64,000 nucleotides of DNA from Hymenobacter sp. 15J16-1T3B (GTDB lineage Bacteria > Bacteroidota > Bacteroidia > Cytophagales > Hymenobacteraceae), in the NCBI RefSeq assembly GCF_020711235.1, contig NZ_JAJFAV010000021.1:36022-100021 (forward strand), given 5' to 3'. The notes below the pieces were generated by a model that saw nothing but the letters and a program-made list of their open reading frames with translations, was not told where the DNA came from and made no database searches. Shown here piece after piece: positions 52,213 to 60,324 of this stretch. Each line of letters opens with the position of its first letter. The first letter of the stretch is position 1. The translations under genes were made by a program, and so were the position numbers.

Positions 52213-52490
52213 TGACTTCTTCGTTCGCTTCCCCAATTGCCGTTTCCCGTTCTCCTTTCTCCGCTCACATACGCAAGTTGACCACCGGCTTGGGTAGTGG
52301 GGCTGCGCTGCTGCTATTACTGCTGCTGACCGGCCCCGCTTCCTTGGCCCAGACGCCCGGCTCGGGCGGGCCCACGCCCGGCACGCCGGCCGCCGACCCC
52401 ACGGCCGTGCCCCTCGACGGCGGGGCCTCCTTGCTGCTGCTGGCCGGGGCCGGCGTAGGCCTTCGGGCTCTGCGCCGCCGGACGAGCTAG
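52209..52490 (+). CDS. Small PID-CTERM-like sorting-signal protein
   Basis: 93 residues. A basic N-terminus (HIRKLTTG) precedes a hydrophobic Leu run (about 30-42) and a signal-peptidase-like site. A short Gly/Pro/Thr-rich mature segment (TPGSGGPTPGTPAAD) follows, then VPLDGG (67-72), a second hydrophobic helix and a basic RALRRR tail. The PLDGG-helix-basic tripartite ending is the PID-CTERM type of Bacteroidota, a variant of PEP-CTERM signals processed by exosortase-like enzymes. Its ATG overlaps the giant gene's TGA (ATGA), so they are translationally coupled. Confidence 0.8.
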   Translation: MMTSSFASPIAVSRSPFSAHIRKLTTGLGSGAALLLLLLLTGPASLAQTPGSGGPTPGTPAADPTAVPLDGGASLLLLAGAGVGLRALRRRTS

Positions 52491-52518
52491 TAACGAGGAT
52501 GCACCTCGGCCTTGGCAA

Positions 52519-52550
52519 AAGCCGCTTCCCGCTGGGAGGCGGCTTTTTTT
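52519..52550 (+). terminator. Terminator after the PID-CTERM-like gene
   Basis: AAGCCGCTTCCC (52519-52530) pairs with GGGAGGCGGCTT (52534-52545) with one wobble pair and is followed by TTTTT. It resembles the terminator at 44232-44264 in sequence. Confidence 0.9.
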
Positions 52551-52709
52551 GCGGGCGGCCAGGTCCACCGTCTGCTTCCGCGGCCGCCTCCCGGTTTTCC
52601 TTTTTTGCAGGCCGGGCAGACAATCAGTTGCGCTGCAGGCCCATTTTACCGGTCAGCACCCGCACTAGGCTACCTATCTTGCCACCGCATTGTTGTTTTC
52701 TCATCCGAT

Positions 52710-54416
52710 ATGAAACGCATTCTTACCCAAGGCTTCGGCGCCGCGTTGTGCGCCCTGCTGGCCGCGCCGCTCGGCCTGCAAGCCCAAACCTGGCAGTGGC
52801 TCACCACCCAGCCCCGCACCGGCGGCACCTCCCAGATTACGGCCTCGGCCCTGGATGCCAGCGGCAACATCGTGGTAGCGGGCACGATTTCCGGCACCGT
52901 CGTGCTGGGTACTACCTTGCTGACCAGCGCCGGCGGGCAGGACCTGTTTGTGGGCCGGCTCAGCCCCAGCGGCACTTGGCTGCAGGCGGCTAGCGCGGGC
53001 GGCGCAGCCAGCGACTACCCCACCAAGGTGGCCGTCGACAATATGGGCAACATCGTGGTGACCGGGCGCTTTGCCAGCCCCACGCTGGATTTTGGCACCG
53101 CCTTCACGCTCACCAACGCCGGCCCCAGCACCACCAACGACATTTTCGTGGCCTGCCTGAACGCCGCCGGGCAGTGGACGCAGGCCATCGGCGTGGGCGG
53201 CCCCGGCAACGACGAGCCGCGGGGCCTGGCCCTGGACGCCGCCGGCCGAGCCACCGTGGCGGGCTTCTTTCTGAGCCCCACGCTCACGCTCGGTTCGCTC
53301 ACGCTGACCAACGCCAGCGCCGCCGGCCTGAGCGCGGATATTTTCGTGGCCCGCCTCTCGGCCGCGGGGCAGTGGACCGAAGCCGTGCGCGCCGGCGGCA
53401 TCGACCACGACAACATTTTGGACTTGGTGCAAGACGCCGCCGGCACGGCGTACGTTGCGGGCATCTTCACCAGCGCCAGCGTGGCCTTCGGCCCGACCAC
53501 CCTTACCAATGCCGACGCTAGCCGCGTGACCTTTGACGCCTTCGTGGCCAAGCTCACGCTGGGCGGCGCGGCCGGCACCGGCGGCACTTGGACGCAGGCC
53601 GTGCGCGCCGGGGGCGCCCAGAGCAACGACCAGTTCAACGCCCTGGCCGTCGACGGCAATGGCAACGTGGTGGTGACCGGACTCTACCAAGGCGGCGCCT
53701 CCACCATCGGCACCACTACGCTCAGTGCCCCCGCCCCGGGCGTCAACTATGACCCGCTGGTGGCCCGGCTGAGCGCCGGCGGCACCTGGACGCAGGCCGT
53801 GCGTGCCACCTCGTCGAGCCTGTGCTACCCCACCACCGTAGCCCTCGATACCGACGGCAACGCCACCATTGCGGGCCAGCTGGCTGGCCCCACGGCGCAG
53901 TTCGGCACCGTGGCGCTGGACCACCCCAACTCAACCGGCGTCGACGTCTTTGTGGCCCGCCTCAGCACAGCCGGCGTTTGGACCTACGGCGTGCGCGCCG
54001 GCGGCAACGCTACTGACGGGGCCAATAACGTCATCTTGACGGGCACCTCGGCCATCGTATCGGGCTTTATTGGCGCCACTGCCAGCGGCCCGTTCGGGTT
54101 TGGCTCGCTGCCCGTCGATGCCTCCTCCACCACTTGTTTTGTGGGCCGCTTGGGCGGCTTGGTCAACGCCACGACAGGCCCGCGCGTGCGGGAGCCGCTG
54201 AGCCTGGCACCGAACCCCGCGCGCGAGCTGGTGCGGCTGCACCTCGGCGCCGCGGCCGGCCCGGAGGTGGTGGTAACCGATGCGCTGGGCCGGCCGGTGC
54301 GCCGCGTGGCCGTGCCTGCGCACGCCAGCACTGCCATGCTCGACGTACGGGGCCTACCGGCGGGCGTGTACGGGGTGCGCTGCGGCGCCGCCGGCGGCCG
54401 GCTGGTAGTGGAGTAG
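52710..54416 (+). CDS. T9SS-secreted beta-propeller repeat protein
   Basis: 568 residues. MKRILTQGFGAALCALLAAPLGLQAQ is the export signal (given in two parts by most predictors: basic start, Leu/Ala core). Eight or so propeller repeats follow, with TASALDASGNIVVAG, DLFVGRLSPSGTWLQA and WTQAVRAGGAQSN. The C-terminus (LSLAPNPARELVRLHL to GRLVVE) is a T9SS type A sorting domain. Sequence order is very close to the 42537-44210 protein. A TATCTTG box lies about 30 nt upstream. Confidence 0.88.
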   Translation: MKRILTQGFGAALCALLAAPLGLQAQTWQWLTTQPRTGGTSQITASALDASGNIVVAGTISGTVVLGTTLLTSAGGQDLFVGRLSPSGTWLQAASAGGAASDYPTKVAVDNMGNIVVTGRFASPTLDFGTAFTLTNAGPSTTNDIFVACLNAAGQWTQAIGVGGPGNDEPRGLALDAAGRATVAGFFLSPTLTLGSLTLTNASAAGLSADIFVARLSAAGQWTEAVRAGGIDHDNILDLVQDAAGTAYVAGIFTSASVAFGPTTLTNADASRVTFDAFVAKLTLGGAAGTGGTWTQAVRAGGAQSNDQFNALAVDGNGNVVVTGLYQGGASTIGTTTLSAPAPGVNYDPLVARLSAGGTWTQAVRATSSSLCYPTTVALDTDGNATIAGQLAGPTAQFGTVALDHPNSTGVDVFVARLSTAGVWTYGVRAGGNATDGANNVILTGTSAIVSGFIGATASGPFGFGSLPVDASSTTCFVGRLGGLVNATTGPRVREPLSLAPNPARELVRLHLGAAAGPEVVVTDALGRPVRRVAVPAHASTAMLDVRGLPAGVYGVRCGAAGGRLVVE

Positions 54417-54502
54417 CCTGCGCCGCCAGCTTCCCGGCGGCTCCCGCGCGCCCTTTTCGGGCCGCGCCTTGGGCTGTAACTTGCGCGTTCATCTTTATAG
54501 CT

Positions 54503-56185
54503 ATGCGCACATTTTCGGCCGTTCACCGGTTGCTGACGTTCCTTATGTGGCTGCCCATCTGGCTGCTGGCCCCGCCCGCCCACGCCCAAAACTGGCAATG
54601 GGCGCGCGGCGGCAGCCAGATGGGCGGCCGGGCCTCGGCCGTGGATGTGCGCAACGGCAGCACGGTGGTGGCGGGTTATTTTGAGGGCAGCCTTACCCTG
54701 CCGCCCTTTGCGCCACTGACCGGCCCGGGCTTGTACGTGGCCCGCTTTACCAGCGCCGGTGTGTGCACCCAACTGGTGCAGGCGCCCGGCGACGCCGTAT
54801 TCCCCAGCGACCTAGCCATCGACGCGCAGGGCAACATCACGATTACCGGTAATTTCACGCTGAGCGTGACGTTTGGCGCCGCTACGCTGACCCGCTCTCT
54901 GGGCAGCAAAGACGGCTTCGTGGCCCGGCTAAGTGCCGCGGGAGCATGGACGCAAGCCGCGCAGTTCGGCTCGGGGTACAACACCGAACCAACCTCGCTG
55001 GCGGTGGATGCAGCCGGCACGGCCACGGTGGTGGGGCATTTCGACGGCCCAGCACTGGCCCTTGGGGCGTTTACGCTGCCTAACGCCGACCCCACGGGCA
55101 CCACCACCGACCTGTTTGTGGCCCGCCTCAATCCGACCGGCGTTTGGTCGCAGGCGCAGAGCATTGGCGGGACGCAGTACGAGCGGGCCTTCGGCGTGAC
55201 GCTGGATGCGCAAGGGACGGCCACCGTGGTCGGGAGCTACGAAAGCCCGCGCGTCAACTTCGGCACCAAGCAAGTGGTCAATACCAGCCTGGCGTACCGT
55301 AGTGAGGGGTTCGTCGCCAGCATGTTGCCCACGGGGCGCTGGACGCGCGCCCTCGCCATCGGCAGCGCGGGCGTTGACCGCGCCGACGCCGTCACGCTGG
55401 ACCGCCAGGGCCGCTTGGTGGTGGCCGGCGTGTACCAGTACAGCATCAACCTGAGCAGCCTGCCCACGCTCTACAATTCGAACGCGCCCTACGAGGAAAT
55501 TTTCGTCGCCCACCTCGACACGGCCACGAATACGTGGGTGCAAGCCACCCGCCTCAGCGGCGACAACGAAGACAAGGTGGTGGGCCTGGCCGTCGACAAT
55601 CAGAACACCGTGCTGGTAGCCGGCTTTACGCGCAGCAAGTGGTTGTACGGCGGCACCGCCCTCCTCACGAATTTCAACCAATTCAACAACAACGCCGACG
55701 TGTTCGTGGCGGGCTTGTCGGCGGCCGGCACCTGGCAGTACATCCTGCAGGCCGGGGGCGGCGGGGACGACTTGCCCGCGGGCATGGCCGCCGACGCGCA
55801 GGGCCGCTGCGCCGTGGTCGGCGGGTTCGGCAGCTCGACCCTGGCGGCGGGGGCGCAGGCCCTGGCCAACGCCAGTGCGGACCCGGTCCTGCACGCGGCC
55901 CCGTTCGTTCTGCGGACCGATGCCACCGTCACGGCGGCCCAGGCAGCGGCCGTGGAGTCCGCGTTCAGTCTCGCGCCCAACCCGGCCAGCCAGCAGGTGC
56001 GGCTCACGTTTGGGCGCGGCCCGCACGCGCCCGGCGTGCAGCTGCTGGACGGCCTGGGGCGGGAAGTGCGGCGCTGGGACGTCGGGGCGGCGGCCACGCA
56101 GGCGGTCTTGCCCTTGGTTGGCCTGGCCCCGGGCGTATACCTGCTGCGCAGCGGGCGCGCAACGGCCCGCTTGCTGGTGGAATAA
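54503..56185 (+). CDS. T9SS-secreted beta-propeller repeat protein
   Basis: 560 residues. The signal peptide (hydrophobic LLTFLMWLPIWLLAPPAHAQ) precedes NWQWARGG, the same W-Q-W opening as in its paralogues. Propeller repeats include AIDAQGNITITGNF, DGFVARLSAAGAWTQAA and DLFVARLNPTGVWSQA. The C-terminal T9SS domain runs from FSLAPNPASQQVRLTF to ARLLVE. The repeats are more divergent than in the neighbours, so it is not a recent copy. Confidence 0.87.
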   Translation: MRTFSAVHRLLTFLMWLPIWLLAPPAHAQNWQWARGGSQMGGRASAVDVRNGSTVVAGYFEGSLTLPPFAPLTGPGLYVARFTSAGVCTQLVQAPGDAVFPSDLAIDAQGNITITGNFTLSVTFGAATLTRSLGSKDGFVARLSAAGAWTQAAQFGSGYNTEPTSLAVDAAGTATVVGHFDGPALALGAFTLPNADPTGTTTDLFVARLNPTGVWSQAQSIGGTQYERAFGVTLDAQGTATVVGSYESPRVNFGTKQVVNTSLAYRSEGFVASMLPTGRWTRALAIGSAGVDRADAVTLDRQGRLVVAGVYQYSINLSSLPTLYNSNAPYEEIFVAHLDTATNTWVQATRLSGDNEDKVVGLAVDNQNTVLVAGFTRSKWLYGGTALLTNFNQFNNNADVFVAGLSAAGTWQYILQAGGGGDDLPAGMAADAQGRCAVVGGFGSSTLAAGAQALANASADPVLHAAPFVLRTDATVTAAQAAAVESAFSLAPNPASQQVRLTFGRGPHAPGVQLLDGLGREVRRWDVGAAATQAVLPLVGLAPGVYLLRSGRATARLLVE

Positions 56186-56231
56186 TCCAGCGCGTGCGGC
56201 GGCGTAGCGCGTCGCTTTCCTTGGCGGCTGC

Positions 56232-56239
56232 TAATTTTA
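56232..56239 (+). promoter_or_regulatory. Predicted -7 box for the GT9 gene
   Basis: TAATTTTA matches TAnnTTTG except for the last base, 29 nt before the ATG at 56269. Confidence 0.42.
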
Positions 56240-56268
56240 GCCTCCGCTTTTTCACTCTGCCCCGCTTC

Positions 56269-57369
56269 ATGCCCGACCTCCACGGCATCACCGTTCATCC
56301 CGACTGCCGCCACTTTCGCGGTGATTTGCCCTGCCGCCCCAACAAAGAGCACGGCTACCAGTGCGGCGGTTGCCCGGTGTACGCCCCGGTGCAGCAGCGC
56401 CTGCTCATCATCAAGCTCGGCGCCATCGGCGACGTGATTCGCACTACCCCGCTGCTGCGCCGCCTGCGCCAGGAGTTTCCGCAGTGCTACATCACCTGGC
56501 TCACCCACACGCCCGCCATTCTGCCCGCCCACGACGGCCCCGACGAGGTGCTCAAGTTTGAGCTGAGCAGCATTGTGCAGCTGCAGGGTCGGGAGTTTGA
56601 CATCGTCTACAACCTCGACAAGGACAAGGAAGCCGGCGCGCTGCTGAACTCGATCAAGGCCCGGCAGAAGTTCGGCTACGCCCTGCGCCCCTACGACGGC
56701 GTGGTGTGGCCCCAGAACGAGCTGGCCGAGCACAAGTACCTCACTGGTGTATTCGACGAGCTGAGCCTGCAAAACCAGAAGCCCTACGTGCAGGAAATCT
56801 TCGAGCTCTGCGGCTTCGAGTTCCGCGGCGAGGAGTACGTGTTCGACACCCACGCCGACAAGGGCTACCGCTGGCCCCTGCTGCCCCCGGCTGGCCGCCG
56901 CGTGGGCCTCAACACCGGCTGCGGCGACCGGTGGACCACCCGCCTCTGGTCCGACGAGAAGTGGATTGCGCTGATTCAGCAACTGCGCGCGGCCGGCTAC
57001 CAGCCCGTGCTGCTCGGCGGCCAAGCCGAGGATGAGCGCAACCAGCGCCTGCACGCGGCCACCGGCGCCACCTACCCCGGCTACTTCTCGCTGCCCCAGT
57101 TCATCAACCTGCTCGATCAGATGGACCTCATCGTGACGCAGGTGACCATGGCCATGCACATCAGCATTGCCCTGCGCAAGCCCACGGTGCTGATGAACAA
57201 CATCTTCAACCCCTACGAATTCGACCTCTACGGCCGCGGCCAGATCGTGCAGCCCGACCGCCCCTGCGTGTGCTTCTACCGCGGCAGCTGCCGCTTGGGC
57301 ACCAGCTGCATGGAAGAGCTGCCGGCCGACAAAGTCTTCCGGGCGGTGCAGGAAAGCCTGCCGACCTAA
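56269..57369 (+). CDS. GT9-family (heptosyltransferase-like) glycosyltransferase with two Cys clusters
   Basis: 366 residues. The N-terminal Rossmann domain has LLIIKLGAIGDVIRTTPLLRRL, the GT9 start. The second domain has GLNTGCGDRWTTRLW and PVLLGGQAEDERN for nucleotide-sugar binding, and VTQVTMAMHISIALRKPTVLM in place of the usual TGPLHLAAALG. Four Cys lie in the first 35 residues (13, 22, 32, 35) and four near the end (333, 335, 341, 347), which standard heptosyltransferases lack. They may bind a metal. It probably acts in LPS core or other glycan assembly. Confidence 0.85.
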   Translation: MPDLHGITVHPDCRHFRGDLPCRPNKEHGYQCGGCPVYAPVQQRLLIIKLGAIGDVIRTTPLLRRLRQEFPQCYITWLTHTPAILPAHDGPDEVLKFELSSIVQLQGREFDIVYNLDKDKEAGALLNSIKARQKFGYALRPYDGVVWPQNELAEHKYLTGVFDELSLQNQKPYVQEIFELCGFEFRGEEYVFDTHADKGYRWPLLPPAGRRVGLNTGCGDRWTTRLWSDEKWIALIQQLRAAGYQPVLLGGQAEDERNQRLHAATGATYPGYFSLPQFINLLDQMDLIVTQVTMAMHISIALRKPTVLMNNIFNPYEFDLYGRGQIVQPDRPCVCFYRGSCRLGTSCMEELPADKVFRAVQESLPT

Positions 57370-57731
57370 TGCCCCGGCCCGACGGCAACACCCGGGCCCT
57401 GCTCGGCGGCCTGCTGCTAGCGCTGCTGGTTGTGGGCATGTGCTTCACGGCCTACCCGCCCGGCAGCGCCGAGTACGACGAAACCAACGGCCACATTCAC
57501 GCCGTGGTGGGCTACCACCCCGTATCCAAGATTCGCACGGCCGGCTACGTTATCTGGCACGTACTGCGGCTGGCCCTGCTGCCGCTGCTGATTTACGGGC
57601 TGGCCCGACGTCAGCAGCGGCGCACCGACCGCCGGGTCCGCGTAGCTTGGCTGCTGTGGTTACTCTGGCCGCTGCTGCTGGCCGGCTGGCTGTTCGTGGT
57701 CGATTGGTACCCGCCCGCCAACATTGACTGA
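57369..57731 (+). CDS. Small membrane protein of unknown function
   Basis: 120 residues with three hydrophobic segments (about 11-27, 62-82, 95-112) separated by Arg-rich loops (RRQQRRTDRR). The ATG shares its A with the GT9 stop codon (TAATG), so translation is coupled. It ends ADWYPPANID-like, periplasmic by the positive-inside rule. No family is recognised. The palindromic array starts 31 bp after the stop. Confidence 0.75.
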   Translation: MPRPDGNTRALLGGLLLALLVVGMCFTAYPPGSAEYDETNGHIHAVVGYHPVSKIRTAGYVIWHVLRLALLPLLIYGLARRQQRRTDRRVRVAWLLWLLWPLLLAGWLFVVDWYPPANID

Positions 57732-57761
57732 GGTTGCCGGCCAGCCGCATGACACCTCACT

Positions 57762-57988
57762 CCAAACCATCGGTTCCGGGCACATGGGACGTCCCATGTG
57801 CCCGGAACCGATGGTTTGGGGCCTCATGGGATTCCCTACATGGGCAAAAACCATTGTTTTTGGGCACGTAGAAACTCCCAAGTGCTCGAAATCGATGGTT
57901 TCCAGGCGCATGGAACGTCCCGTGCATGCAAAAACAATGGTTTCCGGGCACCAGGAACGTTCCTGGTGCCCGGAAACCATTGTTTTTG
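57762..57988. repeat. Tandem array of five 42-bp palindromic units
   Basis: Palindrome centres lie at about 57790.5, 57832, 57874.5, 57916.5 and 57958.5, a 42-bp period. The first unit is a perfect 58-bp palindrome (57762-57819) and the last a perfect 60-bp palindrome (57929-57988), both without a spacer. The three between are degenerate but keep phase. The consensus core is CCGGGCAC-n-GTGCCCGG flanked by AAACCAT/ATGGTTT. In phase, 42 bp equals 14 codons, and the frame is open on both strands: plus-strand units 57769-57978 include IGSGHMGRPMCPEP and MVSGHQERSWCPET; the minus strand gives the same two plus IVFACTGRSMRLET. It lies between convergent genes and could terminate both. Confidence 0.92.
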
Positions 57989-58038
57989 TGTAGCTAGGAC
58001 TGACGACCAGGCTCCGCAGCGGCGTCAGACGGCCACGC

Positions 58039-59181
58039 TTAGAGCTTACCTTCCGGCTGAGCTACGGCCTTGAGCGCCTTCACCATTTCGCTCCACGAGA
58101 ATTGCTGCTTGTAGTGGCGCGTACCGGCTTCGAACACGGCCTCTTTTTCAGGGTGCGTCGCGAAATCCAGTAGCGCGTCGGCAATGGCTTTGGGGGTGGG
58201 CTCCACCACGTAGCCCACTTCGCCGTCCGGAATAAGCTCCGCGAGGCCCCCCACGTCGGTTACCAGCATGGGGCGCTCGAAGTGGTAGGCAATCTGCGAC
58301 ACGCCGCTCTGAGTGGCGTGCTTGTAGGGCTGCACCACCATATCGGCGGCCGAGAAGTAGTCGGCCACCCGCTCGTTCGGGATGAAGTCGGTGGCGCGCA
58401 CCAACCGGCTTTCCAGGTGGTGCGTGCGAATCAGTTCTTCGTAGAGCGCGGCGTCCTCGTAGAACTCGCCGGCAACAATGAGCTTCACCGGCAGCTGGCG
58501 CAGCCGCTCGTCGGCAAAGGCCTGCAGCAGCACGTCGAGGCCCTTGTAAGCCCGGATAAACCCGAAAAACAGCAGGTAGCGGAACTGCGGGTCGAGTCCC
58601 AGGCGGCGCAAGGCCTCGGCTTTGGGCACGATGGGACCGAAGTTGTCGTAGAGCGGATGCGCCTGGTAGCGGGCGGGCTGCTTGAGCCCCAGGCGGCGCA
58701 GATCGGCCAGCACGGCCCGGCTCATGGTCACGAAACCGTGGTTCTGGGGCAGGAAATAGCGCGTCAGCGGCCGGTCGCCGGGGCGCTTTTCGTGCGGAAT
58801 GGCGTTGTCGGTGATGGTCACCAGGCGCGTGTGCCGGTTGCCGCGCACCAAGCGGGCAATGGTGCCCAGCGCGGGGCCCATAAACGGCAACCAGAAGCGG
58901 AAAATCACCAAATCGGGCCGTTCGCGGCGCAGCTGCCGCCCCACCCGCCACCAGCTCAGCGGGTTCACCGAGTTGATGCTGGCTTGGATGTCGAGGTCCG
59001 TGGGCGCCGGGTCGGTGCTGTACTGCGTGGTGCCCGGAAACAGAAACTCGGGGTACTGCAGGCTAAACGTGACGATGCGCGCCTCGTCACCGGCTTCGCG
59101 GAAGGCCCGCGCCAGCCGCTCGTTGTAAGTGGCCAGCCCGCCCCGCAGCGGGTACGCCGGCCCGATGATGACTACGCGCAT
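58039..59181 (-). CDS. GT4-family glycosyltransferase
   Basis: 380 residues, GT-B fold. MRVVIIGPAYPLRGGLATYNE is the N-terminal Gly-rich acceptor loop. The C-terminal domain has LLFFGFIRAYKGLDVLLQAF, ADMVVQPYKHATQSGVSQIAYHF (nucleotide-sugar site) and VTDVGGLAELIPDGEVGYVVEPT. It transfers a sugar from an NDP- or GDP-sugar in surface polysaccharide synthesis; donor and acceptor are not clear. The ATG at 59181 starts right at the first strand. Confidence 0.92.
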   Translation of the reverse strand: MRVVIIGPAYPLRGGLATYNERLARAFREAGDEARIVTFSLQYPEFLFPGTTQYSTDPAPTDLDIQASINSVNPLSWWRVGRQLRRERPDLVIFRFWLPFMGPALGTIARLVRGNRHTRLVTITDNAIPHEKRPGDRPLTRYFLPQNHGFVTMSRAVLADLRRLGLKQPARYQAHPLYDNFGPIVPKAEALRRLGLDPQFRYLLFFGFIRAYKGLDVLLQAFADERLRQLPVKLIVAGEFYEDAALYEELIRTHHLESRLVRATDFIPNERVADYFSAADMVVQPYKHATQSGVSQIAYHFERPMLVTDVGGLAELIPDGEVGYVVEPTPKAIADALLDFATHPEKEAVFEAGTRHYKQQFSWSEMVKALKAVAQPEGKL

Positions 59182-59212
59182 GGGTGAATCGGTATGGAAG
59201 GGAAAACAAAAC

Positions 59213-59332
59213 GTCATCCTGAGCTTGAGCGAAGGACCTTCCTCCTTGCCTGCACCGCCGGTTGAGTCTTGGCTAAGACTGTGACGTTGGTGCGGGGCTC
59301 GAGAAAGGTCCTTCGCTCAGGCTCAGGATGAC
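59213..59332. repeat. Intergenic inverted repeat, 28-bp arms
   Basis: 59213-59240 and 59305-59332 are reverse complements with one mismatch, around a 64-bp loop. The ends (GTCATCCTGAGC) and the inner GCGAAGGACCTT are shared with 9911-9982. It lies between two minus-strand genes. Confidence 0.88.
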
Positions 59333-59343
59333 AAATAAAGCGG

Positions 59344-60324
59344 TTAATCTAAATTCAGTCGCTCGCGCACCAAGTACTCGCGCTGCCCGTTCAGCTGCAC
59401 CATTTCGGCCAGGAACCCAACCAGAAACAGCTGCACGCCGATAATCACCGCCACCAGCGCGAAGAAGAACAGCGGCTGGTCCGTTACCGAGCGGGCGCGC
59501 AGGTTGTGCATCGACAGCCAGAACTTCTCCCCCGTCAGCCACAGGGCAATGATGGTCCCGATGAAAAAGGCCAGCACGCCCATGGTACCGAAAAAGTGCA
59601 TGGGCCGCCGCCGGAAACGGCTCACGAAGGTGATGCTCAGCAAGTCCAGAAAGCCGTAGACGAAGCGCTCCAAGCCGAACTTAGTCACGCCGTACTTGCG
59701 CTCCTGGTGCTGCACCACCTTCTCGCCGATGCGCCGAAACCCGGCCCACTTGGCAATGACGGGGATGTAGCGGTGCATCTCGCCGTACACCTCGATGCTC
59801 TTCACCACGCGGTGATTATAAGCTTTGAGGCCGCAGTTGAAGTCGTGCAGCTGAATGCCCGAAATCCAGCGCGTCACGCCGTTGAACAGCTTGGTCGGAA
59901 TGGTTTTCGAGAGCGGGTCGAAGCGCTTTTTCTTCCAGCCGCTGATCAAATCGTACTGCTCCTCGGTGATGAGGCGGTAGAGCTCGGGCAATTCCTCGGG
60001 CGAATCCTGCAGGTCGGCGTCCATGGTGCACACCACCCGGCCGCGCGTGGCCCGGAAGCCCGTGTCCAGCGCCGCCGATTTGCCGTAGTTGCGGTTGAAG
60101 CGAATGCCGCGCAGGGCCGTATCCGTGGCCGCCAGCTCCTCGATGACTTCCCAGGAGTTGTCCGTTGAGCCGTCGTCGACCAAGATGACTTCGTACGTGA
60201 GCCCGCGGGCCTGCAGCACCCGCCGAATCCACTGCGTCAACTCCGGTAAGGATTCGGCCTCGTTGAGCAGCGGAATGACGATGGACAGCTCGACGGGAAA
60301 TGATTTCGAAGCGGGGTTACTCAA
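59344..60324 (-). CDS. Membrane GT2 glycosyltransferase (DPM/ArnC/GtrB-like)
   Basis: 326 residues from a TTG start that overlaps the upstream gene's end by 8 bp. The catalytic domain has LSIVIPLLNEAESLPEL, ILVDDGSTDNSWEV and CTMDADLQDSPEEL (DxD). Two membrane segments follow (about 235-255 and 275-297), as in undecaprenyl-phosphate glycosyltransferases. It probably loads a sugar on a polyprenyl phosphate carrier. The tail ends QLNGQREYLVRERLNLD. Confidence 0.92.
   Translation of the reverse strand: MSNPASKSFPVELSIVIPLLNEAESLPELTQWIRRVLQARGLTYEVILVDDGSTDNSWEVIEELAATDTALRGIRFNRNYGKSAALDTGFRATRGRVVCTMDADLQDSPEELPELYRLITEEQYDLISGWKKKRFDPLSKTIPTKLFNGVTRWISGIQLHDFNCGLKAYNHRVVKSIEVYGEMHRYIPVIAKWAGFRRIGEKVVQHQERKYGVTKFGLERFVYGFLDLLSITFVSRFRRRPMHFFGTMGVLAFFIGTIIALWLTGEKFWLSMHNLRARSVTDQPLFFFALVAVIIGVQLFLVGFLAEMVQLNGQREYLVRERLNLD

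Noticed and set aside
57762..57988. CRISPR-like regular spacing
   Set aside because: Units are contiguous palindromes with no unique spacers, and no cas genes are near.
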